DNA of 64,000 nt from Microvirga aerilata. GTDB lineage: Bacteria; Pseudomonadota; Alphaproteobacteria; Rhizobiales; Beijerinckiaceae. The stretch covers positions 62,001-126,000 of the forward strand of contig NZ_JAEQMY010000014.1 in the NCBI RefSeq assembly GCF_016743775.1. The letters are read 5' to 3'. This document shows, piece by piece, positions 1 to 7,301 of this stretch. The notes beneath the pieces are model-generated. The model was not told the origin of the DNA. It ran no database searches and worked only from the letters and a program-made list of their open reading frames with translations. The stretch's first letter is position 1. Each line of letters starts with the position of its first letter. The translations under genes were made by a program, and so were the position numbers.

Positions 1-6
1 ATTTTT

Positions 7-558
7 ATGGCACAACATCATGAGGCTCAAGCCCAAGGGGTGATGGACATACTTCGCGACAATGCAAAGAGTGCAACTGATACAGCTGGCTCTCTCGTTC
101 CGTCTCTTCCAAGCATGCCTGTGTTACCCGAAATGGCAGAGATCACAAAACTCGCAACGGGGACACTGGACGAGTTCACCGAACAGGTATCTGCCGCGGC
201 CCCAGTACTTGAGAAGCTAGGATTTGAGATCGCTACATTCCGCGTTCAAATGGCTCTACCGCCCAAAGCGAAACTAAGATTTCGCTCAAAAAATGTCGAC
301 TTAGACGAGGCAACCATCTCGGGTATTTCCGCGACAAACCGAGGTGGAGCTCTTAGTACGGCTCTTATTTCCAATGCTGTTCTTGCGAAACGGATGCAAA
401 AAGCGATGGCAATGGGAACAGCGGTCCTCGATGTCACCTTAGGGCTCCCCCCAAAAGTCAAAATGTCATTCCTAAAGGGAGGTAGCGGGGATCTCTCTGA
501 TCTAGGCAACAGGTTTGATGACTTAGACCTCGTGTGTGAGCAGGCGCTCGATCCGTGA
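7..558 (+). CDS. Hypothetical protein with a duplicated LPPK motif
   Basis: I do not recognise this 183-residue protein. It has a hydrophilic N-terminus with a Pro/Ser stretch (about residues 29-42), no signal peptide and no obvious membrane segment. A short motif occurs twice: LPPKAKLRF at 84-92 and LPPKVKMSF at 147-155, each after a run of alternating hydrophobic residues, which suggests two related beta-rich repeats. It converges on the recombinase gene with only 8 bp between them. The ATG lies six bases from the window edge, so the true start may be further left. It is visibly more AT-rich than the core genes and probably belongs to the accessory region. Confidence 0.6.
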   Translation: MAQHHEAQAQGVMDILRDNAKSATDTAGSLVPSLPSMPVLPEMAEITKLATGTLDEFTEQVSAAAPVLEKLGFEIATFRVQMALPPKAKLRFRSKNVDLDEATISGISATNRGGALSTALISNAVLAKRMQKAMAMGTAVLDVTLGLPPKVKMSFLKGGSGDLSDLGNRFDDLDLVCEQALDP

Positions 559-566
559 CGACTCGC

Positions 567-1331
567 TTAAAGGCCAGTGTGCACATCGCCTAACCAGATG
601 GCGCTAGTTTCTGACGGTACATCCGCGCCCGTCTGCTTTATGGGAGAGTACCGATCCGGCATGCGGGTTCTCAGGACCCTGCTGACCTGCGTAGCGGTCC
701 ACTTCCCGCCGCGTGGGGTCTTATATCCCCTCTCCTCGAACGCAGTAGCAATCCCACGAAGAGAGACGCCCTGTGCCTGTAGGTCCTTGATTTGAGGAGC
801 AAGGTCGCGGGCTCGGGCCTCGGCGTCAGTCTTCCGCCTTTCTACAGCGGTCCTTCGGCCCTCCTGGGCCATGGCTCGAATGTTCCCCCTATCCCCGCCG
901 AGCTTCACCCCTCTAGCCTTCGCTGCGGCAAGAGCGACCCTCGTCCGATCGGAGATCATGTTCCGCTCCTCCTCAGCCAGTACAGCCATAATCCTGACCG
1001 TGACCCGGTTCGCAGAGGGTATGTCCGCGGCAACGAAGTCCACGCCCGCCTTCTCCAGGCCCAAGAGGAAGTGCGCGTCTCGGGAGAGGCGGTCCAGCTT
1101 TGCGATAATCAGGGTCGCCCTGTAGAGGCGGCAGAGCATCAGCGCCTCCTGGAGCTTCGGGCGGTCGCTGTTCTTTCCACTCTCAACTTCCACGATCTCG
1201 GAGCAGAGATCCCAAGCCCCGCCGTTCAGATAGTCTCGAACGGCCTTCTGCTGGGCCTCTAGGCCAAGACCCGAGCGGCCCTGCTTCTCTGTCGAGACGC
1301 GGTAGTAAGCGACGAACTTCCCCTCGGTCAT
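567..1331 (-). CDS. Serine recombinase (resolvase/invertase family)
   Basis: This 254-residue protein begins with a resolvase catalytic domain. Residues 9-13 are YYRVS, with Ser13 the expected nucleophile that attaches to DNA and Arg11 beside it. AKLDRLSR (77-84) supplies further active-site arginines, and the long helix ISDRTRVALAAAKARG (about 126-141) is the expected dimerisation and DNA-binding helix. The C-terminus (about 188-222) has a helix-turn-helix of the kind seen in this family. Known members cut and rejoin DNA at short specific sites, for integration, excision or multimer resolution. Its start is about 150 bp from the first repeat of the adjacent array. It is the only site-specific recombinase of the accessory region, so it is the candidate integrase; the att sites were not found. 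Confidence 0.88.
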   Translation of the reverse strand: MTEGKFVAYYRVSTEKQGRSGLGLEAQQKAVRDYLNGGAWDLCSEIVEVESGKNSDRPKLQEALMLCRLYRATLIIAKLDRLSRDAHFLLGLEKAGVDFVAADIPSANRVTVRIMAVLAEEERNMISDRTRVALAAAKARGVKLGGDRGNIRAMAQEGRRTAVERRKTDAEARARDLAPQIKDLQAQGVSLRGIATAFEERGYKTPRGGKWTATQVSRVLRTRMPDRYSPIKQTGADVPSETSAIWLGDVHTGL

Positions 1332-1476
1332 AGGTGTCTCTCCACTAGCAAGGTCCCTTGCTCGTGAAGAAACTACCTTAAGTTGTGGAGCGCATCCAGT
1401 GGTTAGCCTTCCAAGGCGATCTCCGACGAAGAGTAAGCGTCCAGAGCGTCCTAAACATCCCTAAGCATTGGACCTC

Positions 1477-2121
1477 TGCCCCACCTCTGCCCCACCTCGC
1501 ATCTCTGAGTAGGGCAACCCCGGCTCCTGCCCCTCCTCTAACTGCCTCTTTCCCCTATCCGTAAAAAACGGTCACTGGCACACTTTCTGGGCTTCTCGGG
1601 TCTACCCCCTCCCGTAGCCCCACAAAGCGTGTCAGCGGCTCGTTTGCTGCGATCCTCGGAGCTTTCCAGATCTCCCACGAGGGCGGGAGGGGCTTTCCAC
1701 CGCGCTTCGGAATGGTCTTTCTCCTCCCGCGAGGGAGGAAATTTCGGGAGAAACTCCCTTGCCCCACCAGGACCCCCTAAAGGGGGTCTTTCTGGGTAGG
1801 GCAGACGAGTGGTCTGTTTGGCTGCCCTACCTTTGCCCCACCTTAAAAGATGTAAGTGGGGCAGAGAAATACGCTAAATATTTCAAAGACTTCTCTCCCT
1901 CATAGGAGAGAATTTGCCCCACGTCTGCCCCACCTCAAAAGGATCCGGTGGGGCACCCGTGTCCATTTTTGCGGTGGGGCAGACTGAAAGGTTAACAAAC
2001 TCAAGGGCTTAGGCACTTTTCGGAGGGAAAGTTGCCCCACCTCTGCCCCACCTGGAAAAGAGAGGTGGGGCAGAAGGGGTTGCCTCACCTCTGCCCCACC
2101 TAAAAAGGGTTCGGTGGGGCA
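1477..2121. repeat. Composite 40-41 bp iteron array, candidate replication origin
   Basis: Five copies of one composite unit lie at 1477-1516, 1823-1863, 1915-1955, 2033-2072 and 2081-2121. Each unit reads TGCCCCACC, 2 bp, TGCCCCACC again (an 11-bp period), 11-12 bp that are A-rich in four of the five units, then the inverted half-site GGTGGGGCA, with at most one or two mismatches per 9-mer. Extra half-sites lie at 1760 (direct), 1796 (inverted) and 1973 (inverted). The last unit ends 5 bp before the stop of the helicase gene. No convincing gene covers the array. Iterons beside a replication gene are typical of plasmid and satellite-phage origins. Binding sites for the neighbouring recombinase, or RNA hairpins, are alternatives. 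Confidence 0.8.
1771..1788. other. Hairpin inside the iteron array
   Basis: GACCCCC and GGGGGTC form a perfect 7-bp stem around a TAAA loop, followed on the plus strand by TTTCT. It sits between a direct half-site (1760-1768) and an inverted half-site (1796-1804) of the array. It could be a weak terminator or a structural element of an origin. No gene on either strand clearly needs a terminator here. Confidence 0.45.
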
Positions 2122-2125
2122 CCCG

Positions 2126-3484
2126 TCAGAGGGCGGAGTTCCAGCGGTAGTAGGGGCGCTTGTTCCGGTTCTCGTCCGTGCCCTCGTACTCTTCGAGCTT
2201 CTTGTCCTTGACCAGCTCCGCGACGATCTTCTTGACCCGCCCCTTATCCTCCTCGGGGTCGAGCCCGAGGGCCTCTGCGATTGGGACGCCGATCCACTTG
2301 TCTTTGGCCTGATCGGACTTCCTCCACGGCCCTCCGGTTCCGACCTCCCGTTCCATGCGCTCCATGTTCTCCTGGGTCAGACCCGCCATGACGGTCGGCA
2401 TCTCCCAAGGGACCGGGACGCCCACGAAGTCCCCGTTATCCAAGGGGACGGATCGGAAGTAACGCCATGTCGCCTTCTCGGAGGGAGGGGCGAGGTTGGC
2501 CTTCCCGTTATCGACGCGGAAGTATCGCCCGCGCTCGTCCGTTATCCCCGCCCTGGTCGCATCGTCCTTGGTCATGGTGTTGACCGTCCGAGCAGACCGG
2601 ACCGCCGCGAGAAGGGCAGAGGCCCCGCGACCGTCCTCGACCGAGACTTCCTCCCCGCCCGTCTTGCGGGAGTGGTGGACCAGATCGATGGCGCACTTGG
2701 TCTGCTCTGCGATGTGAGCCCACTTCTTGACCACCGTCTCGATGGCGTTGTTGTCGTTCTCCGTGACCCTGTGACTGGAGACGAAGGGATCGACGATCAC
2801 CACATCGATCCGGTTCTCCTCGATCGTCTCGATCATGGATTTGACCGTCACGTCTGCGATCTTCACTCCCTCGCGGGTCTGCTCTGCGATGATCATGGGC
2901 GCAGTCCGACCGCTGTCGATGAACAGGCGATCCCCTATGTCCTCGGGCGTGATGCGATACTCCTGCATGGTGGCGACCACGCGCCGCTCGATCTCCTCCA
3001 TTGGGTCCTCGCCGTTCCAGTACCAGACCCGAAGAGAGTGGGACGGCTTTTCTCCGAGGAGAGGCTTTCCGTTAGCCATAGCTAGAGCCTCCGCGATGGC
3101 GAGGGCCGACTTGCCACCGCCGCCGTGACCGATGGTCGTGGACACGAAGCGCCGGATCAGGTGGGTTCCGTAGATGAACTGCCTCCGAGGGATCTCCGAC
3201 GCAGGCCGGAACACGAAAGCGGATGCCTTGACCTTCTGGGCCTCCGCCTCCTTCTCCAGCTCCTCCTTCCGCTTGACGATCTCCGGGGAGATCTCCCGAG
3301 CAGCGACTGGAGCCTGTGGAGCGTTCTCCGCCTTAGCCTGAGGAGTGTCGTCGGCCTTGGGTTTGGCGACGAAACTCTCCTCCTTCGGCTCTGTAGCAAC
3401 CTGTTCCTTTCGAAGCCTACCGAGTTCCACCTGTCTGTGACGCAGGTAGGCGGGGATGCTGCGCTCTAGTGCCACGTCATCCAT
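2126..3484 (-). CDS. RepA-type hexameric replicative helicase (AAA_25 ATPase)
   Basis: From the chosen start this is a 452-residue protein. Residues 1-90 are charged and Ala/Glu/Lys-rich, probably a linker. The RecA-like core follows: Walker A GHGGGGKS (119-126), a YWNGEDP motif near 155-161, Walker B VVIVDP (228-233) and LVHHSRK (268-274), the order seen in RSF1010 RepA-like and DnaB-like ATPases. A C-terminal region from about 390 may be a winged helix. The start at 3484 overlaps the primase stop by 8 bp, so the two genes are translationally coupled; a longer upstream reading frame is a shadow of the primase gene. It would unwind the element's DNA, working with the primase. Confidence 0.85.
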   Translation of the reverse strand: MDDVALERSIPAYLRHRQVELGRLRKEQVATEPKEESFVAKPKADDTPQAKAENAPQAPVAAREISPEIVKRKEELEKEAEAQKVKASAFVFRPASEIPRRQFIYGTHLIRRFVSTTIGHGGGGKSALAIAEALAMANGKPLLGEKPSHSLRVWYWNGEDPMEEIERRVVATMQEYRITPEDIGDRLFIDSGRTAPMIIAEQTREGVKIADVTVKSMIETIEENRIDVVIVDPFVSSHRVTENDNNAIETVVKKWAHIAEQTKCAIDLVHHSRKTGGEEVSVEDGRGASALLAAVRSARTVNTMTKDDATRAGITDERGRYFRVDNGKANLAPPSEKATWRYFRSVPLDNGDFVGVPVPWEMPTVMAGLTQENMERMEREVGTGGPWRKSDQAKDKWIGVPIAEALGLDPEEDKGRVKKIVAELVKDKKLEEYEGTDENRNKRPYYRWNSAL

Positions 3485-4376
3485 CGACGCCTCCCTTTCG
3501 GATGAGGTCGTTGAGATCCTCACCTTCGTTCGGAGGAGTGAGCGGATTGACCTCTCTCTCGGCTGCGACCCACCGCTTGAAGAGGCTGGCGACCGCCTTC
3601 CTTCCGGCTTCGTCGTTGTCCTCCGCGACCCAGAGGGTCTTGATCCCATCGAGGACAGGGAAGCCTGAGACGCCGTTGGCACTGATGAGGCTCCAGACCG
3701 GCATGTCCGCGAGGCCCTTGAAGGCTCGAAGGCTCAGAGTACTCTCCAGGCCCTCTCCGATGCCGAGCGTATCGGTCGGCTTGCCGATCTTGATCGCCCC
3801 ATCGGAGCCGGAGCCCATGATCATCCGGTCCTGCGGACGCTTCCCGTCCCCGATGGTGTGAAAAGCCTTCTCTCCCTCGTGGGTGATGGCCGTCCGATGG
3901 ATCCCCAAGGGAATGTCCTCTCGGACGTGCCGAATGAGGCAGACCATCGCCGGGACGAACTTGTCTGGACCGAACGGGCAAGCGGGAACCCACCGGATGG
4001 CGGAGTTAGCCTCAGGAGGAAGGGAAAGCCTTCTCCGGTTCAGGTACTTCTCGACAGGCGTTCCCTTGGGATCGAAGCTGTGCGCCCAGATCCTGAGGGC
4101 GCGCTGGAGCTTCTTCTGGTCATCTTCTGGGGTCCCGCGAGGGGCAGGCGTGAAGGTAACTTCACCGCCTAGAACCTTCTCGACGTGCCTCTTCAACTCC
4201 ATGTCCGTCGTGTCCGGACTGTAGCTGTGAACGATGAAGCCCTCTTTCCTCTCAGGGGCAATCATGAACCTAGCCGAGCGATCCTTTGCGGAATGGCCTG
4301 GACCGGGGAAAGATACTTGGTCACCCACGATCTCTCCATTGAAGAGATACGCGATGTCGTGGAGGTCATAACTCAT
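3477..4376 (-). CDS. Toprim-domain primase-like protein
   Basis: This 299-residue protein has an N-terminal region of the type found in phage and plasmid primase-helicases, then a C-terminal Toprim domain. GIGEGLES carries the catalytic Glu208 and AEDNDEAG (251-258) carries Asp253 and Asp255, which would bind metal for primer synthesis. The zinc-ribbon cysteines of full DnaG primases are not evident. A strong ribosome-binding site (AGGAGG) lies a few bases before the ATG. It is cotranscribed with and overlaps the RepA-type helicase, so together they look like the replication module of a mobile element. Other Toprim nucleases are possible but less likely in this context. Confidence 0.82.
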   Translation of the reverse strand: MSYDLHDIAYLFNGEIVGDQVSFPGPGHSAKDRSARFMIAPERKEGFIVHSYSPDTTDMELKRHVEKVLGGEVTFTPAPRGTPEDDQKKLQRALRIWAHSFDPKGTPVEKYLNRRRLSLPPEANSAIRWVPACPFGPDKFVPAMVCLIRHVREDIPLGIHRTAITHEGEKAFHTIGDGKRPQDRMIMGSGSDGAIKIGKPTDTLGIGEGLESTLSLRAFKGLADMPVWSLISANGVSGFPVLDGIKTLWVAEDNDEAGRKAVASLFKRWVAAEREVNPLTPPNEGEDLNDLIRKGGVDG

Positions 4377-4478
4377 GACTGACCTCCTGCCTGGAAAGTG
4401 CTGGAGGACTTATCTAAATTACACTCTGCACTTACTCTGCTGCCTTGTTCTGCCGACCAAAGTGAACTTGTTTCCAAG

Positions 4479-4506
4479 CCCTCGACATCCTGGCCGATGT
4501 CGAGGG
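4479..4506 (+). terminator. Hairpin with T-tract, plus-strand orientation
   Basis: CCCTCGACAT and ATGTCGAGGG form a perfect 10-bp stem with an 8-base loop, followed on the plus strand by TTTTCTGTT. The T-tract points rightward although the flanking genes run leftward, and no plus-strand gene ends here. It may end an unrecognised antisense RNA over the 5' end of the primase gene, or act as an RNA structure in the leftward transcript. The rest of the 148-bp gap between the primase and the AlpA-like gene shows nothing else. Confidence 0.5.
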
Positions 4507-4524
4507 TTTTCTGTTCCTGACCCA

Positions 4525-4725
4525 TCACACGACCTCCTTGGAGGAGGCCATGCGCTGCTTGAACGCTTCGAGCTCTGAGCGCTTGCGGTAGTTCCTGCCG
4601 TTGATCTTGATAGCGGGTGGAAAGCCCAGCTCCTTCTTCTTAGACCAGCGCCATAGGGTAATCAGGCGAACGCCTCCCATTTCCTGGGCGACGCGGGGAT
4701 CGGGTACGAGGTCATCGGGTTGCAT
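4525..4725 (-). CDS. AlpA-family helix-turn-helix regulator
   Basis: From the chosen start this 66-residue protein is a single winged helix-turn-helix: DPRVAQEMGG, then LITLWRWSKK as recognition region, then an INGRNYRKRSELEAF wing and helix. This is the AlpA/MerR-like fold of excisionases and phage regulators. The ATG at 4725 is preferred because GGGAAG lies 6 bases upstream; an ATG at 4731 is too close to that site. In known Gram-negative phage satellites an AlpA gene stands just before the replication genes and controls them, which is the arrangement here. It could also act as recombination directionality factor for the serine recombinase. Confidence 0.78.
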   Translation of the reverse strand: MQPDDLVPDPRVAQEMGGVRLITLWRWSKKKELGFPPAIKINGRNYRKRSELEAFKQRMASSKEVV

Positions 4726-4951
4726 GTTCATCTTCCCGACCGTGCGCGGATGTGCTTGTAGAGCGCACGGCAAAGAGATTCCTCAAACGAGGGATCTTGA
4801 TTGCTGCGCTCCCTACGACGCCGTTCCAAGGCCGGGAGTTATGGCACCCCACTGTATGTCGGAGGTGTGCCCGCTGTGCGGGGCGGTCAGGGCTTATGCA
4901 CTTGCGCTGCCTGGAGATCAGAAAGGTATGAACCCTTCTGTAATCACTAAT

Positions 4952-5443
4952 CTAGTACTCGGGACTACTTGTTTCCAGGGGCCTGCCATCACTTGTGGCG
5001 GTAGCTTCCTCGTCTTTGAAAGCGCTGATGATGCGGGAGAAGCGAACGACGGTCTTCACGTGGTCGTCTGACTCGCCGGTGAGGGCTTGGATCAAGGCTT
5101 CCTCTCCGAAGCATACGCCGAACCTGATCGCTGTTTCGTCCTTTCGTAGGTCCGCAGGCGGCGTGTAGAGGATCAGGAACGGCTCTCCCTCTCCCTCGTC
5201 GAAATCCTCGGAGGCGACCGCAGCGGCGTTCGCTGCCCGAGAGATCGGGATGGCGTGTTCCACGAGCCTCGCCGCGACCGTCAGTGCGAAAGCTGTCCTG
5301 CGGGTCACGAGACGGATGCCTTCTGCCTTATCCTTCGGCCCCAAGGGAAAGGCCCCTCGGTTGACCCACTGGCGAAGGATGCCGAGATCGATCCTTGCCG
5401 CCTTGGCTACGTCGGAGAGGAGAAGGGTTGGAACGTCGATCAT
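4952..5443 (-). CDS. MerR-like DNA-binding regulator
   Basis: The N-terminal part (about residues 1-60 of 163) looks like a MerR-type winged helix: LLLSDVAKAARIDLGILRQW, a Gly/Pro turn, then RLVTRRTAF and a following helix. The remainder is acidic and unfamiliar. I chose the ATG at 5443 because AGGAGA stands 7 bases before it; a longer form from 5464 would run into the inverted repeat upstream. The gene is divergent from the rightward arm of the element across that inverted repeat, which suggests it represses one or both arms. The 226 bp between its stop and the AlpA start hold no gene I can support. Confidence 0.65.
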   Translation of the reverse strand: MIDVPTLLLSDVAKAARIDLGILRQWVNRGAFPLGPKDKAEGIRLVTRRTAFALTVAARLVEHAIPISRAANAAAVASEDFDEGEGEPFLILYTPPADLRKDETAIRFGVCFGEEALIQALTGESDDHVKTVVRFSRIISAFKDEEATATSDGRPLETSSPEY

Positions 5444-5462
5444 CAAAATCTCCTGATATAAC

Positions 5463-5496
5463 ATGAACTAAACCTTGCTCATAGGAATTAGTTCAT
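5463..5496. promoter_or_regulatory. Inverted-repeat operator between divergent arms
   Basis: ATGAACTAA (5463-5471) and TTAGTTCAT (5488-5496) are perfect inverted copies separated by 16 bp. A direct repeat TCATAGGA lies at 5479-5486 and 5499-5506. The site is between the divergent start at 5443 and the start at 5524, where both promoters must be. It is a likely operator for the adjacent MerR-like protein; the binding partner is inferred from position only. Confidence 0.6.
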
Positions 5497-5523
5497 TGTC
5501 ATAGGACGCACGGAGAGCGAGAG

Positions 5524-5874
5524 ATGAAGACGATGATCAGACTTCGGGATGGAACGGTCATCCCATGGGAGGACGGCAAGCCCCTTCCTGACGGGGCGTT
5601 CGCGCACCTGACCTTCCGGTTAAACGACAGGGCCGAAGGCCCTCGCCTCCTGCTGAACGACAGCGAGACGGAGACGCAGAAGATCCTGGCCAGGATGAAC
5701 GAGCACTACAGAGGGACGCTCGTCTATCTGGAAGGCCAGTTGAACCACCCCGATTCCTTCGTGGTGGAGAACGCCTCTCGAAACCTGATCCAGCTGGCCC
5801 AGATGGTCGGCGGGAAGGCTGGCGATTACATCCTCGGGCTGGCGAAAGCCGCACGCGCAGAGGCAAAGAAATGA
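5524..5874 (+). CDS. Hypothetical protein, first gene of the rightward arm
   Basis: This 116-residue protein is not recognised. Residues 1-40 look beta-rich (RLRDGTVIPW, then HLTFRL); residues 50-116 look alpha-helical and end in a basic Ala/Lys tail. There is no signal peptide and no cysteine. GGAGAG precedes the ATG. Its stop overlaps the next start (ATGA at 5871-5874), so the two genes form one translational unit. The position just behind the divergent regulator and upstream of TerS suggests an early or packaging-related function, but that is context only. Confidence 0.65.
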   Translation: MKTMIRLRDGTVIPWEDGKPLPDGAFAHLTFRLNDRAEGPRLLLNDSETETQKILARMNEHYRGTLVYLEGQLNHPDSFVVENASRNLIQLAQMVGGKAGDYILGLAKAARAEAKK

Positions 5875-6467
5875 GCGACCTATTCGAGATCGTCGCCGCC
5901 CTGCTTGCGGCCGAGAACCATCCTTCCTCGAAGGTGAGGGAAGTCCTCTCCGGCGTTCGGACCAGGATCTCCGAGGTAGAGGCCATCGTCTCCAAGGCCA
6001 ACGCTCAGATGCTCGATCCTCGAACGGACACGGCGCTGGCGAGTGATCTGCGGGTCAGCTCGGATAACGCTCTCTTCCTCGTGGAGCGCCTGAAGGCCGG
6101 CCTTCCTATGCTGGAAAAGGCTCTAGCCGATGCGGAGTACCGCGAGGAGCAGGAGCGCCGCCTGGAAGCTTATGAGACGGCCTCCCGTCGCATGGATGAC
6201 GTGATAGCGGCCCTGGAGACGCGCTACCCGCAGTTGGCGAAGGAAATTGCCCTGCTGTTCAAGGTCAGCCTGGAGACGGTTCTGGAAGTCCAGGTGGTCA
6301 ACGCCAATCGGCCCGATGGAAAGCCCCCCATCGCGATCCCCGCGGCGCTCGCTGGAGATGACCCGCTAACCCTGCGCGTCTCTCTTCCCGGCCACTGGCG
6401 GACGAAGAGCCAATCGCTGTTCGAGGGAGGACGGTCGCCTGCCGATCTCCTCTCTCTCAACCGTTGA
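5871..6467 (+). CDS. Hypothetical helical protein of the rightward arm
   Basis: This 198-residue protein is mostly alpha-helical, with heptad-like stretches between about residues 20 and 130 and a basic-acidic segment (YREEQERRLEAYE) typical of coiled coils. The last 60 residues are more beta-like and Pro-rich. It starts inside the stop of the previous gene, so it is probably made in fixed ratio with it. I know no family that fits. A scaffold, assembly or packaging modulator would suit the TerS context, but nothing in the sequence proves it. About 95 bp of non-coding sequence follow. Confidence 0.62.
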   Translation: MSDLFEIVAALLAAENHPSSKVREVLSGVRTRISEVEAIVSKANAQMLDPRTDTALASDLRVSSDNALFLVERLKAGLPMLEKALADAEYREEQERRLEAYETASRRMDDVIAALETRYPQLAKEIALLFKVSLETVLEVQVVNANRPDGKPPIAIPAALAGDDPLTLRVSLPGHWRTKSQSLFEGGRSPADLLSLNR

Positions 6468-6561
6468 GGCTCCTTGGTGGCGACGCATCAAGGGATCTCG
6501 GGTGCCGGAGGAGTTCTCCCTGTCCTCCTCCGGCCACTCTCTCCCATGAAGGAATAGACCG

Positions 6562-6771
6562 ATGAACGTACGCCAGGAGTGTCCCTGGATCTTGGAGCAG
6601 GCGTCAGGAGTGTTTCTGGAACGCTGCCCGAGGAAGAACTGCCATTGCAGCTTCACGCCCATTCCGAAGAACTGGCCGTGGCGCGTCGTTCCTCCCCTCG
6701 TGGGAGAGGACAAGAGCGGCTGGACCTATGAAAATGACCCTCCCCGGTTCGTGGAACGAGGGGCACGATGA
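6562..6771 (+). CDS. Small Cys-containing protein overlapping terS
   Basis: A 69-residue reading frame with four cysteines (8, 22, 27, 29), the last three in CPRKNCHC, and a Trp/Pro-rich middle. The cysteine pattern could bind zinc, though the spacing matches no family I recall. Support for it being real: an AAGGAA-like site before the ATG and an ATGA overlap with the terminase gene. It is small and could still be spurious. Confidence 0.45.
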   Translation: MNVRQECPWILEQASGVFLERCPRKNCHCSFTPIPKNWPWRVVPPLVGEDKSGWTYENDPPRFVERGAR

Positions 6772-7190
6772 CCCCGAGGCAGGAGAGGTTCGTTCAGGAA
6801 TACCTGATCGATTTGAACGGCACGCAGGCTGCGATCCGTGCGGGCTACGCAGTGTCAGGCGCTCACACCGAAGCGAACCGCCTGCTCGACGATCCAGAGG
6901 TCAAGGCGATGGTGGAGCAAGGGCAGAAGGCCCTCCAAGAGAGGGCGGAAGTCGATCAGGAATATGTGGTCAGGGAGTTAAAGGAGATCGTCAGGCGGTG
7001 CACGACGGGAACCGTCTACAACCCGAAGGCCGCGACGAAGGCCCTGGAGCTTCTCGGGAAGCACCTCGGGATGTTCAAGGACGAGCCGACCACGCTGATC
7101 CAGAACAACGTCAACGGGGAACCCAAGGTCACGATGATCACCCGACGGATCGTCGATCCCAAGGAGCAAGAGGACGACGAGCACCGCTGA
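6768..7190 (+). CDS. Phage terminase small subunit (Terminase_2 family)
   Basis: This 140-residue protein carries the family's characteristic N-terminus: TPRQERFVQEYL, then DLNGTQAAIRAGY, which forms the helix-turn-helix that recognises packaging sites. A helical oligomerisation region follows, then ALELLGKHLGMF (about 92-103), also typical. The C-terminus is acidic and charged. TerS rings bind phage DNA and direct the large terminase to cut it. No large terminase, portal or capsid gene follows: the next gene is a reversed regulator. Phage satellites carry exactly such a lone terS to redirect a helper phage's packaging; a prophage remnant is the alternative. Confidence 0.88.
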   Translation: MTPRQERFVQEYLIDLNGTQAAIRAGYAVSGAHTEANRLLDDPEVKAMVEQGQKALQERAEVDQEYVVRELKEIVRRCTTGTVYNPKAATKALELLGKHLGMFKDEPTTLIQNNVNGEPKVTMITRRIVDPKEQEDDEHR

Positions 7191-7301
7191 AAAACGGTGG
7201 CTGGCAGGATTTCAGGCTCCGGTGGATCCTACCTTACCTGAAGCCTCTTCTTTGCGTTCAATGACCGTTTTTTCGGCTTTCGGCGCTCACTTAGGACCGT
7301 T

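Noticed and set aside
1555-1767. 70-codon reading frame on the minus strand in the iteron region
   Set aside because: Low-complexity basic composition, no ribosome-binding site and overlap with the repeat array.
1477-2121. CRISPR array
   Set aside because: Units contain internal direct and inverted half-sites, are irregularly spaced (48 to 346 bp apart) and no cas genes are near.
2496-3128. Plus-strand frames inside the helicase/primase region
   Set aside because: They are antisense to clearly conserved Walker and Toprim motifs.
1563-7273. AAAAAACGGTCA at 1563-1574 and its inverse at 7262-7273 as ends of the mobile element
   Set aside because: A 12-bp inverted match over this distance is expected by chance about once, and no target duplication is seen.
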